From an uncultured Blautia sp. (lineage in GTDB: Bacteria > Bacillota > Clostridia > Lachnospirales > Lachnospiraceae): DNA of 55,582 nucleotides. Positions 40,595-47,651 of the stretch are shown here, in pieces; position 1 is the stretch's first letter; each line of letters starts with the position of its first letter. A program made the translations under genes and the position numbers. The notes beneath the pieces are model-generated. The model searched no databases. It saw nothing but the letters and a program-made list of their open reading frames with translations, and was not told the DNA's origin. The stretch spans positions 1 to 55,582 of the forward strand of contig UQSX01000015.1 of NCBI GenBank assembly GCA_900543715.1, in the 5' to 3' direction.

Positions 40595-41377
40595 ATGAAT
40601 GTACAGTCAGATATTATAAAAATTAAAGAAAACAGAAAACATGGTACGGCCCTGGTGCCCTTCAGTTTGTACGAATGCCCCATGCCGGAACTGTTTACCC
40701 ATGTCCTCACCCATTGGCATGAGGAAGTTGAGCTGAATTATGTGTGGGAAGGAGAGGGGGAGATCTACCTGAATGGAGAGAAATATACGGTGTCTGTGGG
40801 AGATATTCTTGTGATCCTTCCCAATGTTCTTCATGCTGCTTATCCACGAAGGGGAAGCTCCCTGAAGTATGACGCCTTCGTCTTTCATCCTTCTTTATTA
40901 GGCATTGGGAATAATGACAGAAGTGCTGTGGAATGTGTTTATCCTCTTCTCAAAGGTCAGATGAAAATTAACTGTTATATCACGAAAGAAAGGGAGGATT
41001 ATCAGGAATTTCTGGATTGTATCCGGCAGATACTTTCCGCTGCCAGAGAAAACAAAGGACATTCTGACCTTTTATTAAAAAGCGGACTGTTCCGATTTTT
41101 ATATCTTCTGGAAAAAGGGGCTTCCTTAAACCCGGAAGCAGAATCCTTTGAGAGAGATCTGATCCGGCTCAGGATCCGGGCCGCCTGCGAAACTCTGCAT
41201 AAAACTGACAGGAATATCTCGGATATAGCGGCAAACTGCGGCTACAGCAATCTTTCCAATTTTAACCGGCAGTTTAAAAGATATGTGGGGTGCAGTCCGG
41301 GAAACTACCGGAGAATGGGAAAAAATCATCAAAACCTCCTGCATAACGGCTTGTCAAAAAGAAAAAGCGGAAAATGA
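40595..41377 (+). CDS. AraC-family transcriptional regulator with cupin domain
   Basis: 260 aa. The N-terminal cupin sensor has THWHEEVELNYVWEGEGEIYLNG (in part HWHEEVELNYVWEGEGE) and GDILVILPNVLH. The C-terminal double HTH has CETLHKTDRNISDIAANCGYSNLSNFNRQFKRYVG (in part DIAANCGYSNLSNFNRQFK). It is divergent from the GH31 gene, which it probably controls in response to a sugar. No SD is found before the ATG, and the -10 box ends only 6 bases upstream. Confidence 0.93.
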   Translation: MNVQSDIIKIKENRKHGTALVPFSLYECPMPELFTHVLTHWHEEVELNYVWEGEGEIYLNGEKYTVSVGDILVILPNVLHAAYPRRGSSLKYDAFVFHPSLLGIGNNDRSAVECVYPLLKGQMKINCYITKEREDYQEFLDCIRQILSAARENKGHSDLLLKSGLFRFLYLLEKGASLNPEAESFERDLIRLRIRAACETLHKTDRNISDIAANCGYSNLSNFNRQFKRYVGCSPGNYRRMGKNHQNLLHNGLSKRKSGK

Positions 41378-41408
41378 TCATACAATGCTTCTAATCATTC
41401 CCGCTTTT
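41363..41408. terminator. Bidirectional terminator between the AraC gene and tRNA-Arg
   Basis: AAAAGCGG..AATGAT / ATCATT.CCGCTTTT (41363-41370 and 41373-41378 with 41393-41398 and 41401-41408). On the minus strand it is followed by TCTTTTTG, a good end for the tRNA-Arg transcript; on the plus strand the tail TTTTAAATT ends the AraC gene. It overlaps the last codons of that gene. Confidence 0.8.
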
Positions 41409-41414
41409 AAATTA

Positions 41415-41486
41415 CGTCCCGTGCGGGAATCGAACCCACAGCTAGCGCTTAGGAGGCGCTTGTTTTATCCGTTAAACTAACAGGAC
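41415..41486 (-). tRNA. tRNA-Arg(CCU)
   Basis: 72 nt on the minus strand. Acceptor stem GTCCTGT/ACGGGAC (one G-U), D arm GTTT/AAAC, anticodon stem AGCGC/GCGCT with loop CTCCTAA (anticodon CCT), T stem GTGGG/CCCGC with loop TTCGATT. Discriminator G; CCA not encoded. It reads AGG codons. Confidence 0.96.
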
Positions 41487-41520
41487 ATATGTTTGATTTA
41501 CTGCCTTTCTATGATACTAT

Positions 41521-41554
41521 AAATCCCCCCTTTTGGCAAGAGGGGATTTATTTT
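41521..41554. terminator. Terminator-like hairpin between tRNA-Arg and the anti-sigma gene
   Basis: AAATCCCC ... GGGGATTT (41521-41528, 41542-41549) followed by ATTTTTCT on the plus strand. Neighbouring genes are on the minus strand, where it would follow the anti-sigma gene but with a weaker T tract. It probably separates the anti-sigma gene from tRNA-Arg. Confidence 0.6.
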
Positions 41555-41564
41555 TCTCAGATTC

Positions 41565-42368
41565 TCAGTCATCTTCAGAGTGTCCATGATGTCTATGCCT
41601 ATGCAGTGACTGCACAGGATCCTCTTCGTAGATGTATGTTTCCGATTCTTCAAGCTCCTCCGAATCTTCGGCTAGAGGATCCTCCTGGAATTTCTCCTGT
41701 GAATATTTCCAGATCAGATCCCGGATTTCCGTCATAGTCATATCCTGAACTTCTTCCAGAGTAACGTCGGCATCCAGTTCCTGAAGGATTTCCCAGGCCT
41801 GATATTTCCCGAAGGAAAGGCCGGCGTCGTGGGCAGAGTGGATTTCTTCGGAATCTCCCGAATGGCAGTGTACATTTTTATGTTGGGACATGCAGGACTC
41901 TATATTCTGGAGGATCTGGCTGCTTTGGGACTCATCCTCTCCGGCTACGGTCAGCACCACATCTGCATCATCGGTCAGATAGACCTCCATATCCTGATCT
42001 TCCAGCAGTGATTTCAGAGCATCCGTATAATCCATATACTTAATGCTCAGATTATCGGCCAGAGCCCGGCCGTCTTCATTATATCCAATTACTGAGACTA
42101 TCCGGTCAAAACGGTTGATCCCAAGCTCCAGGGAAGGATTCACATCTACGCTGATAAAAGCAGTAGGGGTGAAGAAGAGGTAGGAGCCTCCGGCCAGGAA
42201 AACAAGAAGAGAGCAGGCTGCGGCTGCCGCAAATCTTCGGAAATGAATGCTGAGGCCTCTGCTTTTTTTATATACATGCTTAGAAAGATAAGCTTTTGTA
42301 CCGGATTTCAGGGCATCCTCTGCGTGGATCTGATCAAATGCGGCCTTTATTTTTTCCTTATCTTCCAT
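41565..42368 (-). CDS. RsgI-like anti-sigma factor with His-rich tail
   Basis: 267 aa from the ATG at 42368 (AGGAGG 9 nt upstream); a GTG two codons earlier is less well spaced. The cytoplasmic N-terminus (~1-45) is followed by a single membrane segment (~47-70). Next is the RsgI-type domain, FISVDVNPSLELGINRFDR and VIGYNEDGRALADNL. The C-terminal part carries many His: HKNVHCHSGDSEEIHSAHD near residue 165 and a terminal HRHRHHGHSEDD. It overlaps the sigma gene by 11 bases and probably holds that sigma factor at the membrane until an outside signal appears. The His tail suggests metal binding (inference). Confidence 0.83.
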   Translation of the reverse strand: MEDKEKIKAAFDQIHAEDALKSGTKAYLSKHVYKKSRGLSIHFRRFAAAAACSLLVFLAGGSYLFFTPTAFISVDVNPSLELGINRFDRIVSVIGYNEDGRALADNLSIKYMDYTDALKSLLEDQDMEVYLTDDADVVLTVAGEDESQSSQILQNIESCMSQHKNVHCHSGDSEEIHSAHDAGLSFGKYQAWEILQELDADVTLEEVQDMTMTEIRDLIWKYSQEKFQEDPLAEDSEELEESETYIYEEDPVQSLHRHRHHGHSEDD

Positions 42369-42846
42369 GTTCACCCACCTCCTCCAGTCTGGTTTTGAGA
42401 GCCTGTCTTCCGCGGTTGAGAAGAGTATAGACGGTATTTACATTTTTGTGAAGGATGCTGCTGATCTCTGCCGCTGAATATTCCTCGTAATAATAGAGAT
42501 AAATCACATCCTTATATTTGCGGGGAAGAGACAGGACAGCCTCCAGAACATCGCTGTGATCCAAGCCCGGTTCCTCTGCTTTTTCTGTTACAGAATCCAG
42601 GGGAAGGGTCCTGCTTTTGAAGAAACTTTTCAGAAGATCTTTGCAGGCATTGATGGTCACCCGTATGATCCAGGCCTTTTCATGCTCGGAACTGTCAAAA
42701 TCAGGAGCATGAAGAACATACTTTAAAAACACCGTTTGAAAGATGTCCTCGGTGTCAGAATAGTTTTTCAGATGTATCATACAGATTCTTTTTACAGTAT
42801 CTCCGTAGAGATCTATGGCCCTGGAGGCCTCTTCCTCACTTCGCAT
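42358..42846 (-). CDS. ECF-type RNA polymerase sigma factor
   Basis: 162 aa. Region 2 is seen in IHLKNYSDTEDIFQTVFLKYV, and region 4 in LPRKYKDVIYLYYYEEYSAAEISSILHK (in part YLYYYEEYSAAEISSIL) with NVNTVYTLLNRGRQALK. Only these two sigma domains are present, as in ECF factors. It is paired with the overlapping anti-sigma gene and lies 66 bases after the small secreted-protein gene, perhaps in the same transcript. Confidence 0.92.
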   Translation of the reverse strand: MRSEEEASRAIDLYGDTVKRICMIHLKNYSDTEDIFQTVFLKYVLHAPDFDSSEHEKAWIIRVTINACKDLLKSFFKSRTLPLDSVTEKAEEPGLDHSDVLEAVLSLPRKYKDVIYLYYYEEYSAAEISSILHKNVNTVYTLLNRGRQALKTRLEEVGEHGR

Positions 42847-42912
42847 TTCTTTTCCCCGTCCTTCTTATTCCTTGCCGCCCTCAATAGCTGATTCCCCCAA
42901 GCTGCCGGGCAT

Positions 42913-43170
42913 TTAGTGGGTGAAGCTGTGGTGGGCAGAGCGGGCGTACCCTGAATGGGAACAGCAGCCCCTGTGAGAATTATAATAACCGCAGTTCTCA
43001 TTCTTGTCTATATTACGATTACAGTGAGAATCCTGGCACCAGGAGCATGTCTGATCCTGGTATTGCACCTGACTTCTTTCGGCATTATCCCAACCGGCAG
43101 CCAGGACGCCGGTGCTTCCCAGAATTACAGCGGCTGTTCCGATAAGGAATCCTTTTCCTAATTTCTTCAT
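42913..43170 (-). CDS. Small secreted Cys/His-rich protein
   Basis: 85 aa. MKKLGKGFLIGTAAVILGS is a signal peptide ending near TGVLAAG. The mature part is about 60 residues with five Cys (CSWCQDSHC, CGYY, CC) and six His, ending HSGYARSAHHSFTH. This composition suits metal binding. It precedes the sigma gene on the same strand and could be an output or sensor component of that system. No known family recognised. Confidence 0.7.
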   Translation of the reverse strand: MKKLGKGFLIGTAAVILGSTGVLAAGWDNAERSQVQYQDQTCSWCQDSHCNRNIDKNENCGYYNSHRGCCSHSGYARSAHHSFTH

Positions 43171-43345
43171 ATGAAAATACCCCCTGACATGTGATTTTTT
43201 ACTGATTTAACTGGTTTCATTATAAATACGAATGAAGGAGGGGATTTCATTCAAAAAAATAGAAAATATTTGAAAGAGGCAGATGCAGAAAATTACAATA
43301 TCCGGTCAGTTCATGTTATAAAAAAGAAAAATTATGAAAGTTTTG

Positions 43346-43373
43346 TTGAAAACTGTCAAAAAAAGTATATAAT
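43346..43373 (+). promoter_or_regulatory. Promoter of the coiled-coil protein gene
   Basis: TTGAAA (43346-43351), 16-nt spacer and TATAAT (43368-43373), about 65 bases before the ATG at 43438. Confidence 0.7.
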
Positions 43374-43437
43374 GGGAGTAAGTTTAAGGGCTGAAAATGT
43401 ATGACTAGTGTAAAAAATATATAAAAGGAGTAAATGG

Positions 43438-44166
43438 ATGGCAGATATTGGAAATACCAATTCGTACCTTGCTGAAGGTGATACGGTGGATTTGAGCCGC
43501 CAGCTGGAGGAAAGGCTGAATGAACAGCTGATCAATGATAATATAGGAGGTGCCCGGGAGAGTGCAGGACAGGCAGAAGCCGGGGCTGAACCTGAACCAG
43601 TAAACGTCCAGCCAGTTCAGCCGGCACAGGAAGATTTGGAAGAAGAAACCATTTCTATGATCAATGAGAGCAAATATCTCCGTTACATAGCGGAACTGAG
43701 AAAAGCAGACAGTGAACTGGCGCTGGCTAAGGCGGAATCGGCAGAGTTGGTCCTTCAGATGAATAATTATAAAAAACATTATGTAGAATATGAAGAAATT
43801 ATTCTGCAGCTGATCAATAAACATGACCGAATACTGGCAGGACATATAAAAACACTGACAGGACTCGCCCGATCTATAGAGAATAACAGCGATTCACTGA
43901 GTTCCCGTATTGACAATGAGATCCTGAGGCTGACGGAATCCCTTTCCCAATCCATCGAGGGCAGTGTGAAAAAGTCCTGTGATGAAGAACTGGCCAGAGT
44001 AGAAGAGGCCACAAAGGTTCTTTACGATTACAGTGAAAAGGTGAAGGAACAGTACATTAAATTCCAGAAGATGGAAAAAGTAAAATTTGGCCTGTTTATT
44101 ATCAGCAGTGCGTCCGCACCGATAGTTTTGATTTTAATGATTTTGAATATGATGCATATTATCTGA
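43438..44166 (+). CDS. Coiled-coil protein with C-terminal membrane anchor, unknown
   Basis: 242 aa. The N-terminus is acidic with a Pro/Gln/Glu linker (~40-68, including EPEPVNVQPVQPAQ). Residues ~75-215 are heptad-rich coiled coil (ELRKADSELALAKAESAELV, then SRIDNEILRLTESLSQSIEG). Residues ~218-240 are one membrane segment with no tail beyond it, so it is tail-anchored with the coil in the cytoplasm. I recognise no family. It is a single-gene unit with its own promoter and strong terminator, just before the capsule cluster. A structural role at the membrane is plausible but unproven. Confidence 0.75.
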   Translation: MADIGNTNSYLAEGDTVDLSRQLEERLNEQLINDNIGGARESAGQAEAGAEPEPVNVQPVQPAQEDLEEETISMINESKYLRYIAELRKADSELALAKAESAELVLQMNNYKKHYVEYEEIILQLINKHDRILAGHIKTLTGLARSIENNSDSLSSRIDNEILRLTESLSQSIEGSVKKSCDEELARVEEATKVLYDYSEKVKEQYIKFQKMEKVKFGLFIISSASAPIVLILMILNMMHII

Positions 44167-44196
44167 TCACATAAATTTTTAATAAAACCTTATCAT

Positions 44197-44243
44197 CCCG
44201 GTATTTGCAAAACCTGCAGTATTTTGCAAATACCGGGCAGTTT
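44197..44243 (+). terminator. Strong terminator after the coiled-coil gene
   Basis: A perfect 16-bp stem CCCGGTATTTGCAAAA / TTTTGCAAATACCGGG (44197-44212, 44222-44237) is followed by CAGTTTTGTTTAA. It separates the coiled-coil gene from the capsule cluster. The rest of 44244-44426 shows only short A/T-rich sequence and a minor CAGC/GCTG hairpin near 44340. Confidence 0.85.
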
Positions 44244-44426
44244 TGTTTAATTACCAGTCTTGAAAACACTTGGGTTGTGGCACAATGATAGGATTCGGAA
44301 TTTTTTGATTATGCAACTGTCAAACTCCCGCCCACAAACAGCTTTATAGCTGCTTTATTGTTTTTTTGCAGCTATTACATTTTAAACATTACCGAAGAGG
44401 TTAATTTTACATATTTATAACAAAAA

Positions 44427-44470
44427 TTGTAATAATTCGAGTTGATTATTACAAAATCCTGTCGTATAAT
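44427..44470 (+). promoter_or_regulatory. Capsule-cluster promoter with overlapping inverted repeat (operator candidate)
   Basis: A perfect inverted repeat TTGTAATAAT ... ATTATTACAA (44427-44436, 44445-44454) overlaps the -35 TTGATT (44442-44447). A 17-nt spacer leads to TATAAT (44465-44470). A regulator bound to the repeat would cover the -35 and block the promoter. The start of transcription would be near 44477, giving a leader of about 96 nt before the first gene. Confidence 0.75.
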
Positions 44471-44528
44471 AAATTTTGATTACCAGAAAGGTAAAATAAT
44501 AAACTATTAGAACTAAAAAATAAAATAT

Positions 44529-44572
44529 AGGAGGTCGGAGAGGGGCTGGCATACGCTTGCCAGTTTTTATTC
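44529..44572 (+). promoter_or_regulatory. Leader hairpin: attenuator and/or SD-bridging element
   Basis: AGGAGG lies at 44529-44534 and GAGAGGGG just before a hairpin CTGGCA/TGCCAG (44546-44551, 44558-44563). TTTTTATTC follows, then the ATG at 44573. The stem plus T run looks like an intrinsic terminator only four bases from a start codon. If folded, the same stem brings GAGAGGGG to an apparent 9 nt from the ATG. No other SD is near. Confidence 0.65.
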
Positions 44573-45295
44573 ATGAAAAAAATAGACATACACTGCCATG
44601 TACTTCCAGGTTTAGACGATGGGGCACATAATATAGAAGAGAGCATGCAAATGCTCAAGATGGCTAAGAAGCAAAATATCTGTGCAGTAGTTGCGACACC
44701 TCATTATTCCAACCATTTTAGAAACGACAAGCCAGAAGTGATCAGGGAGCTGTGCCGTACTCTGGAGCAGAAAGCCCGTAAGGAAGTGGACCCACATTTC
44801 AGGATTTTTTCAGGACAGGAAAATCTTGCTTCAGAAGATATTCTGGAACTCTTGGATAAGAGAAAAGTACTGACATTGGCCGGCAGTTCTTATGTTCTCA
44901 TGGAATTTCTTCCGTCAACGCCATATTCCAATATTTTCCGGACTGTACAGTCTTTGCTGCTGAATCAGTATCAGCCGATACTGGCTCACGTTGAGCGCTA
45001 TGACGTATTGCGGGAAAAGGGAAGAATAGAAGAACTGATAGAAATAGGAGCCACCATACAGATGAATTACCGTCCTATTGGAGGGAGATGGTATGACGAG
45101 ACCACCAGATGGTGCAGAAAAATGCTGAAAGAAGGGAATGTCCATCTTTTAGGAACAGATATGCATAATACCAAGGCAAGAAGCCCGGAAACAGCCGATG
45201 CGGAGGCCTGGATGGAAAAGCATTTGGACCCTTCCTATGTACGGGAGATTTCTTACAGAAATCCCTTAAAAATAATAAAACATGAGAAAATTTGA
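44573..45295 (+). CDS. cpsB: Capsule tyrosine-protein phosphatase CpsB/Wzb (PHP family)
   Basis: 240 aa. The PHP metal site appears in DIHCHVLPGLDDGAHN and VVATPHYSNHF, then LAHVERYDVL and LGTDMHN near the C-terminus. It removes phosphate from tyrosines of the CpsD kinase, controlling chain length and export. It is the first gene of the cluster. Confidence 0.94.
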   Translation: MKKIDIHCHVLPGLDDGAHNIEESMQMLKMAKKQNICAVVATPHYSNHFRNDKPEVIRELCRTLEQKARKEVDPHFRIFSGQENLASEDILELLDKRKVLTLAGSSYVLMEFLPSTPYSNIFRTVQSLLLNQYQPILAHVERYDVLREKGRIEELIEIGATIQMNYRPIGGRWYDETTRWCRKMLKEGNVHLLGTDMHNTKARSPETADAEAWMEKHLDPSYVREISYRNPLKIIKHEKI

Positions 45296-45309
45296 AAAGG
45301 AAAAGAAAC

Positions 45310-46059
45310 ATGGAAAACAGAAATGATGAAGAACTGGAAATTGATCTGAGGAGTATATTCCTTGCAATGAAGCAGAGAGTGCTGGTAATCATTGCTTCAG
45401 CTCTTTTGCTGGGATGCGTAAGCTGCCTATTTACAATGCTGTTCATAACGCCGCAGTATTCCTCTTCAGCTACAATGCTGGTTCTTCCGAGAGAAGACAA
45501 TACCACTGCTGTGTCAGAACTGCAGGCAGGCACCCAGCTGACAAATGACTATGCGGTACTGTTAACCAGCCGTCCGGTACTGGAAAGCGTGATCAATGAG
45601 CTGAGTCTGGACATGACTTATCAGCAGCTGAATGGTACGATCACTGTGGAAAATCCCCAGGATACCAGACTGCTGCAGATAACAGTGGAAAATCCGGATC
45701 CCGAGGGCGCCAGAGATATTGTAAATCAGCTGGCTGCGACAGCATCCGCTTATATTGGAGACAATATGGAAGTGGAAGCGCCTAAGGTTATCGAACAAGG
45801 AGAAATTCCTACAGAGAGGACAAGCCCGAATATGAAAAAAATGGCCCTGCTGGGATTAGCGGCAGGTCTGATCCTCAGTATGGGAATCATTGCTCTGAAG
45901 ACAATTCTGGACGATACGGTCAAGACCGAAGATGACATTACACGCTATCTCAACATTTCCACTCTGGCCAGTGTTCCGGACAGAAAGGATTTTATTTCCA
46001 ATAAAGGTAAGAAAACCCGAGGTAAGAAGAAAAATTCGAAAAAGAGGAAAAGCAGATGA
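45310..46059 (+). CDS. cpsC: Capsule chain-length determinant/kinase activator CpsC (Wzz)
   Basis: 249 aa from the ATG at 45310 (AAAGG 9 nt upstream); a TTG six codons earlier overlaps cpsB. Two membrane segments (about residues 24-50 and 172-192) frame an outside domain with TPQYSSSATMLVLP and LTSRPVLESVINEL. The cytoplasmic tail is very basic (KKTRGKKKNSKKRKSR) and would contact CpsD. It overlaps cpsD by four bases. Confidence 0.92.
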   Translation: MENRNDEELEIDLRSIFLAMKQRVLVIIASALLLGCVSCLFTMLFITPQYSSSATMLVLPREDNTTAVSELQAGTQLTNDYAVLLTSRPVLESVINELSLDMTYQQLNGTITVENPQDTRLLQITVENPDPEGARDIVNQLAATASAYIGDNMEVEAPKVIEQGEIPTERTSPNMKKMALLGLAAGLILSMGIIALKTILDDTVKTEDDITRYLNISTLASVPDRKDFISNKGKKTRGKKKNSKKRKSR

Positions 46060-46751
46060 ATCTGGATATGCAGGTGGTAATGACAGACCCCAAAAAAGAA
46101 AATTATTTTTATGAAGAGGCGCTGAAAACTCTCCGTACAAATATACAGTTTACAGGGAAAAATATTAAGACGATCCTTCTGACCAGCTGCTTTCCGAACG
46201 AGGGGAAAAGCGATATCTCCATGCAGCTGGCTAAAGAAATCGGCAAGGCAGGAAAAAGGGTCCTTCTGATAGATGCGGATATCAGAAAATCCGCTTATGT
46301 AACAAGATACCGGGTAAGAAAGACGGTAAAAGGCCTGTCCCAGTATCTCAGCGGCCAGGCTGCCGAATCAGAAGTACGGTATAGGACCAATTTTGAAAAT
46401 GTAGACATTATCTTCTCCGGTCCGGTAGCGCCTAATCCCTCAGAACTTCTGAACGATCCGGCCTTTGGAGAGCTGATCACAAGACTCCGCCAGGAATATG
46501 ACTATATACTGCTGGATACGCCGCCGATGATGAATCTGATCGACGCGGCTATAGTGGCAAGAGAATGTGATGGAGCAATCTTAGTTATAGAAAGCGGCCG
46601 GGTAAGCTATAAGCTTGCGCAGAAGGTCCTGGAACAGCTGAAGAAAAGCGGATGCAAAGTTTTAGGAGCTGTTCTGAATAAAGTAGATATGAAGAATGAC
46701 CGGAAGTATTCCGCATATTCTTCATATTATAAAGAATATGCATCGAAATAA
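46056..46751 (+). CDS. cpsD: BY-kinase CpsD (autophosphorylating tyrosine kinase)
   Basis: 231 aa. Walker A is SCFPNEGKSDISMQ, Walker A' is LLIDADIRKSAYV, and Walker B is YILLDTPPMM. The tail has a tyrosine cluster (YSAYSSYYKEYASK) that becomes phosphorylated. It acts with CpsC in regulating polymer length and export; the phosphatase is CpsB. ATGA overlap with cpsC. Confidence 0.95.
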   Translation: MNLDMQVVMTDPKKENYFYEEALKTLRTNIQFTGKNIKTILLTSCFPNEGKSDISMQLAKEIGKAGKRVLLIDADIRKSAYVTRYRVRKTVKGLSQYLSGQAAESEVRYRTNFENVDIIFSGPVAPNPSELLNDPAFGELITRLRQEYDYILLDTPPMMNLIDAAIVARECDGAILVIESGRVSYKLAQKVLEQLKKSGCKVLGAVLNKVDMKNDRKYSAYSSYYKEYASK

Positions 46752-46772
46752 TAAAGAAGGACGGCAGAGAAA

Positions 46773-47636
46773 ATGAAAGAGTTTATCAAAAGATTTTTGC
46801 TGGTACTTCTGTGCGCAGTATTATTGGCGGCCTTTGCAGGCTTCCTGCTCCTGGATCATCAGTCACGGCAGCAGGACCGGCAGCGGCTGAAAGGGCTGCA
46901 GGCTGAGGAGAGCAATACACAGACCCAATCCTCAGAAGAGCAAGATGCGGAACCTCAGGAGACTCAGAACGCAGAAAAGGAAACGCAGACCGAAGAAACT
47001 CCTGAAGAGCCGGCGCAGATTCCAGTTCAGGGAGTGGCCTGCTGGGGAGATGAGCTCCTATCTACACAGGAAGCTGCCACCTATTCTTATAAAGTTGTCC
47101 TCCAGAATCTGCTGACAGAGAACGGCTATGGGCTGACAGTAGCGGATAAGACCCTCAACGGCGCCAGCACCTTATCTGTCATGAAGATGGCGGGAGTTCC
47201 TCAGGAAGAGCTGGACGCCTATGTGGCCCAGCATATTGAAAAGGCAGCAGGAGCTGAACTTCCTATAGAAGAGACAAACATGAGAGACTTGACGGAAGAA
47301 CAGCTGGCCAGGCCCGATGCAGACTATATTCCTGTGATCTTTATGGGATACTATGGAGGATGGAATCATGATCCTCAAGAGCTTATCGAGCAGCAGCAGA
47401 AGGTTCTGGACACATTCGGAGCTAATAAAGATAAATTCATAATCGCAGGGATCACTCCTGCAGACGGCAGCGTAGATGTGACTACTTATGACAGCGCTAT
47501 GAAAGAAGCCTGGGGAGAACATTATATCAGTACAGAAGAGATTACCACACAGCCTCAGGCAAGCTATGAGGGACAGGCAGAGATTGCCAATGCGGTCTAT
47601 CAGAAGCTTATTGAATTAAATTATATCAGTAAGTGA
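46773..47636 (+). CDS. Secreted SGNH-like protein with degenerate active site
   Basis: 287 aa. A membrane segment (~8-27) is followed by a Gln/Glu/Thr-rich linker (~35-80) and a domain starting GVACWGDELLSTQE. This resembles the GDSL/SGNH block I (GDS), but the nucleophile Ser is Glu94. GYYGGWNHDPQEL resembles block III, and YEGQAEIANAVYQKLIEL resembles the last block without its His. It would lie outside the membrane. In capsule loci such proteins can be acyl-handling enzymes; here catalysis looks lost, so a binding role is possible. The family call is tentative. Confidence 0.6.
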   Translation: MKEFIKRFLLVLLCAVLLAAFAGFLLLDHQSRQQDRQRLKGLQAEESNTQTQSSEEQDAEPQETQNAEKETQTEETPEEPAQIPVQGVACWGDELLSTQEAATYSYKVVLQNLLTENGYGLTVADKTLNGASTLSVMKMAGVPQEELDAYVAQHIEKAAGAELPIEETNMRDLTEEQLARPDADYIPVIFMGYYGGWNHDPQELIEQQQKVLDTFGANKDKFIIAGITPADGSVDVTTYDSAMKEAWGEHYISTEEITTQPQASYEGQAEIANAVYQKLIELNYISK

Positions 47637-47651
47637 CAGGAGTAATGAGAT

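Noticed and set aside
43171..43240. ECF-type autoregulated promoter before the Cys/His-rich gene (TGAAACC-like)
   Set aside because: A TGAAACC occurs on the minus strand, but no matching -10 at the right distance follows.
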